From Saprospiraceae bacterium (GTDB taxonomy: Bacteria > Bacteroidota > Bacteroidia > Chitinophagales > Saprospiraceae), in NCBI GenBank assembly GCA_029212405.1, contig JARGNR010000032.1:1-64000 (forward strand): a stretch of 64,000 nt of DNA, in the 5' to 3' direction. The stretch's first letter is position 1; each line of letters begins with the position of its first letter. Below the pieces are notes generated by a model. It searched no databases. It had not been told where the DNA came from and saw nothing but the letters and a program-made list of their open reading frames with translations. Positions 62,871-64,000 of the stretch are shown here, piece by piece. Position numbers and translations under genes: made by a program.

Positions 62871-64000
62871 TTAACCTAGAAATGGATATCTATAATCTGT
62901 AGGAGGATTGAATGTTTCCTTAATCGTACGTGGAGAAACCCATCTATTTAAGTTCAATACAGAGCCGGCTTTATCATTTGTTCCTGAAGCTCTTCCTCCA
63001 CCAAAAGGTTGTTGTCCTACAACTGCACCTGTTGGTTTGTCATTGATGTAAAAGTTTCCTGCTGAATTTCTCAATTTATCTATTGCAATTTTTGTAGCAT
63101 AGCGATCATTTGAAAAAATGGAACCCGTCAACGCGTATGGGGATGTCGAATCAACAACCTCAAGGATGTCTTCATATTTATCATCTTCATAGACATAGAT
63201 GGTAAGCACAGGTCCAAATATTTCCTCACACATAGTCAAAAACTTGGGATCAGATGTTACGGCAACCGTAGGACTTATATAGTATCCATCTGATTTGTCA
63301 TACGTGCCGCCCACAATTATCTCCGCGTCACTTGATGCATTTATTTTATCTATGTAAGAACTAATTTTATCAAATGCTTTTTCATCAATAACTGCATTGA
63401 TAAAGTTACTAAAGTCTTCTGGAGATCCCATTTTAAAGCTGGATACATCATCGACTAATTTTGTTTTCACATCTCCCCAAATTGATTTTGGAATATATGC
63501 TCTTGAAGCAGCACTACATTTTTGTCCTTGAAATTCAAATGAACCTCTCGATAAAGCAACAGCTACCTGCTCAGCATTTGAAGATTTATGAGCTACTACA
63601 AAATCTTTACCTCCAGTTTCTCCTACAATTCTTGGATATGATTTGTATTTAGAAATATTGTTTCCAATTGTTTTCCACAAAGTTTGAAATACACCAGTAC
63701 TTCCAGTAAAATGAAGTCCTGCAAACTCTGAATGATTAAAAATTACATCGCCCGCTGTAGGTCCATCTACAAATACAAGGTTAATAACTCCAGGAGGTAA
63801 ACCAGCGGCTTCGAAAACTTCCATAATGATTTGAGCGGAATAAATTTGTGATTCTGCCGGTTTCCATACAATAGTATTACCTAGCATAGCGGGTGCGGCA
63901 CACAAATTTGCAGCTATTGATGTGAAATTAAATGGGGTCAACGCAAAAATGAATCCTTCTAATGGTCGATATTCTAACCTATTCCACATACCAGGTGAAG
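62871..64000 (-). CDS. pruA: 1-pyrroline-5-carboxylate dehydrogenase (5'-truncated by the window edge)
   Basis: The C-terminal 376 codons of a family 4 aldehyde dehydrogenase that oxidises P5C to glutamate in proline degradation. Visible are the NRLEYRPLEGFIFALTPFNF block, the catalytic Glu in VGETGGKD, the catalytic Cys in GQKCSAASR, and the late EEIFGPVLTIYVY and PFGGGRASGTNDKAGS motifs. The reading frame runs off the end at 64000 (codons for SPG precede the first internal Met), so the true start lies outside. It appears to be the mono-functional enzyme, not the PutA fusion. Confidence 0.94.
   Translation of the reverse strand, partial: SPGMWNRLEYRPLEGFIFALTPFNFTSIAANLCAAPAMLGNTIVWKPAESQIYSAQIIMEVFEAAGLPPGVINLVFVDGPTAGDVIFNHSEFAGLHFTGSTGVFQTLWKTIGNNISKYKSYPRIVGETGGKDFVVAHKSSNAEQVAVALSRGSFEFQGQKCSAASRAYIPKSIWGDVKTKLVDDVSSFKMGSPEDFSNFINAVIDEKAFDKISSYIDKINASSDAEIIVGGTYDKSDGYYISPTVAVTSDPKFLTMCEEIFGPVLTIYVYEDDKYEDILEVVDSTSPYALTGSIFSNDRYATKIAIDKLRNSAGNFYINDKPTGAVVGQQPFGGGRASGTNDKAGSVLNLNRWVSPRTIKETFNPPTDYRYPFLG

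Noticed and set aside
1-64000. tRNA or rRNA genes, insertion sequences, prophage or integrative element
   Set aside because: The intergenic gaps are AT-rich without cloverleaf-like GC stems. No transposase, integrase or phage gene is seen, and gene content is ordinary chromosomal.

Overview
The window is an AT-rich chromosomal stretch from a Bacteroidota bacterium, most likely a Saprospiria or Chitinophagia relative. The placement is my inference. It rests on two large secreted proteins with C-terminal type IX secretion (T9SS) sorting domains, phylum-typical families (DUF3822, DUF4252, DUF1573, SusC-like TonB receptor architecture), sphingolipid genes, KdsB (LPS, hence Gram-negative) and many promoters of the Bacteroidota form TTG-N19/20-TAnnTTTG. 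I see no tRNA, rRNA, CRISPR array, insertion sequence or prophage. Coding is dense, with several convergent gene pairs overlapping by about 10 bp.

Layout. 1-648 is a non-coding leader. 649-6702 is a lipid operon: serine palmitoyltransferase-like enzyme, GNAT-type putative ceramide synthase, NAD(P)-dependent putative 3-ketosphinganine reductase and inositol-3-phosphate synthase, then a terminator, a GtrA-like membrane protein and a diacylglycerol/ceramide-kinase-like enzyme. This reads as bacterial ceramide synthesis joined to inositol supply, pointing to inositol- or phospho-sphingolipids. 6725-13853 holds rsmD, DUF3822, tsaD, two outer-membrane barrel proteins and housekeeping genes. 13844-19536 (minus strand) holds pyrF and a Fe-S group: a NifU-type scaffold, a Mrp ATPase and an HdrB/HdrC-like membrane electron-transfer pair. 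20758-21965 has cdd and kdsB.

22159-25301 is an ECF-sigma operon whose second gene has a 65-residue module repeated three times in front of a membrane anchor, followed by three small secreted DUF4252-type proteins. 25350-30827 has a Upf1-like helicase and a divergent pair made of a cysteine-sulfinate/glutamate decarboxylase-like enzyme and a cysteine dioxygenase with the mammalian-type active-site residues, which suggests hypotaurine/taurine formation; a PLP-homeostasis protein follows. 30835-46621 holds an FG-GAP T9SS cargo, an NhaC antiporter with an extra periplasmic domain, an M1 peptidase, a CPBP protease, galE, mutS, a glycosyltransferase, a TspO-like protein and two lipoproteins.

46773-54982 contains the most striking gene: a 1673-residue secreted protein with 18 Kazal-type inhibitor domains arranged as three blocks of six. 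The blocks are 939, 939 and 942 bp long and are separated by FN3-like modules. Upstream lie a TonB receptor and a divergent DtxR-type metal regulator. 55083-64000 is biosynthetic and translational: a TlpA-like thioredoxin, pyrB-pyrR, glnS, argS, dapF and a pruA truncated by the window edge.
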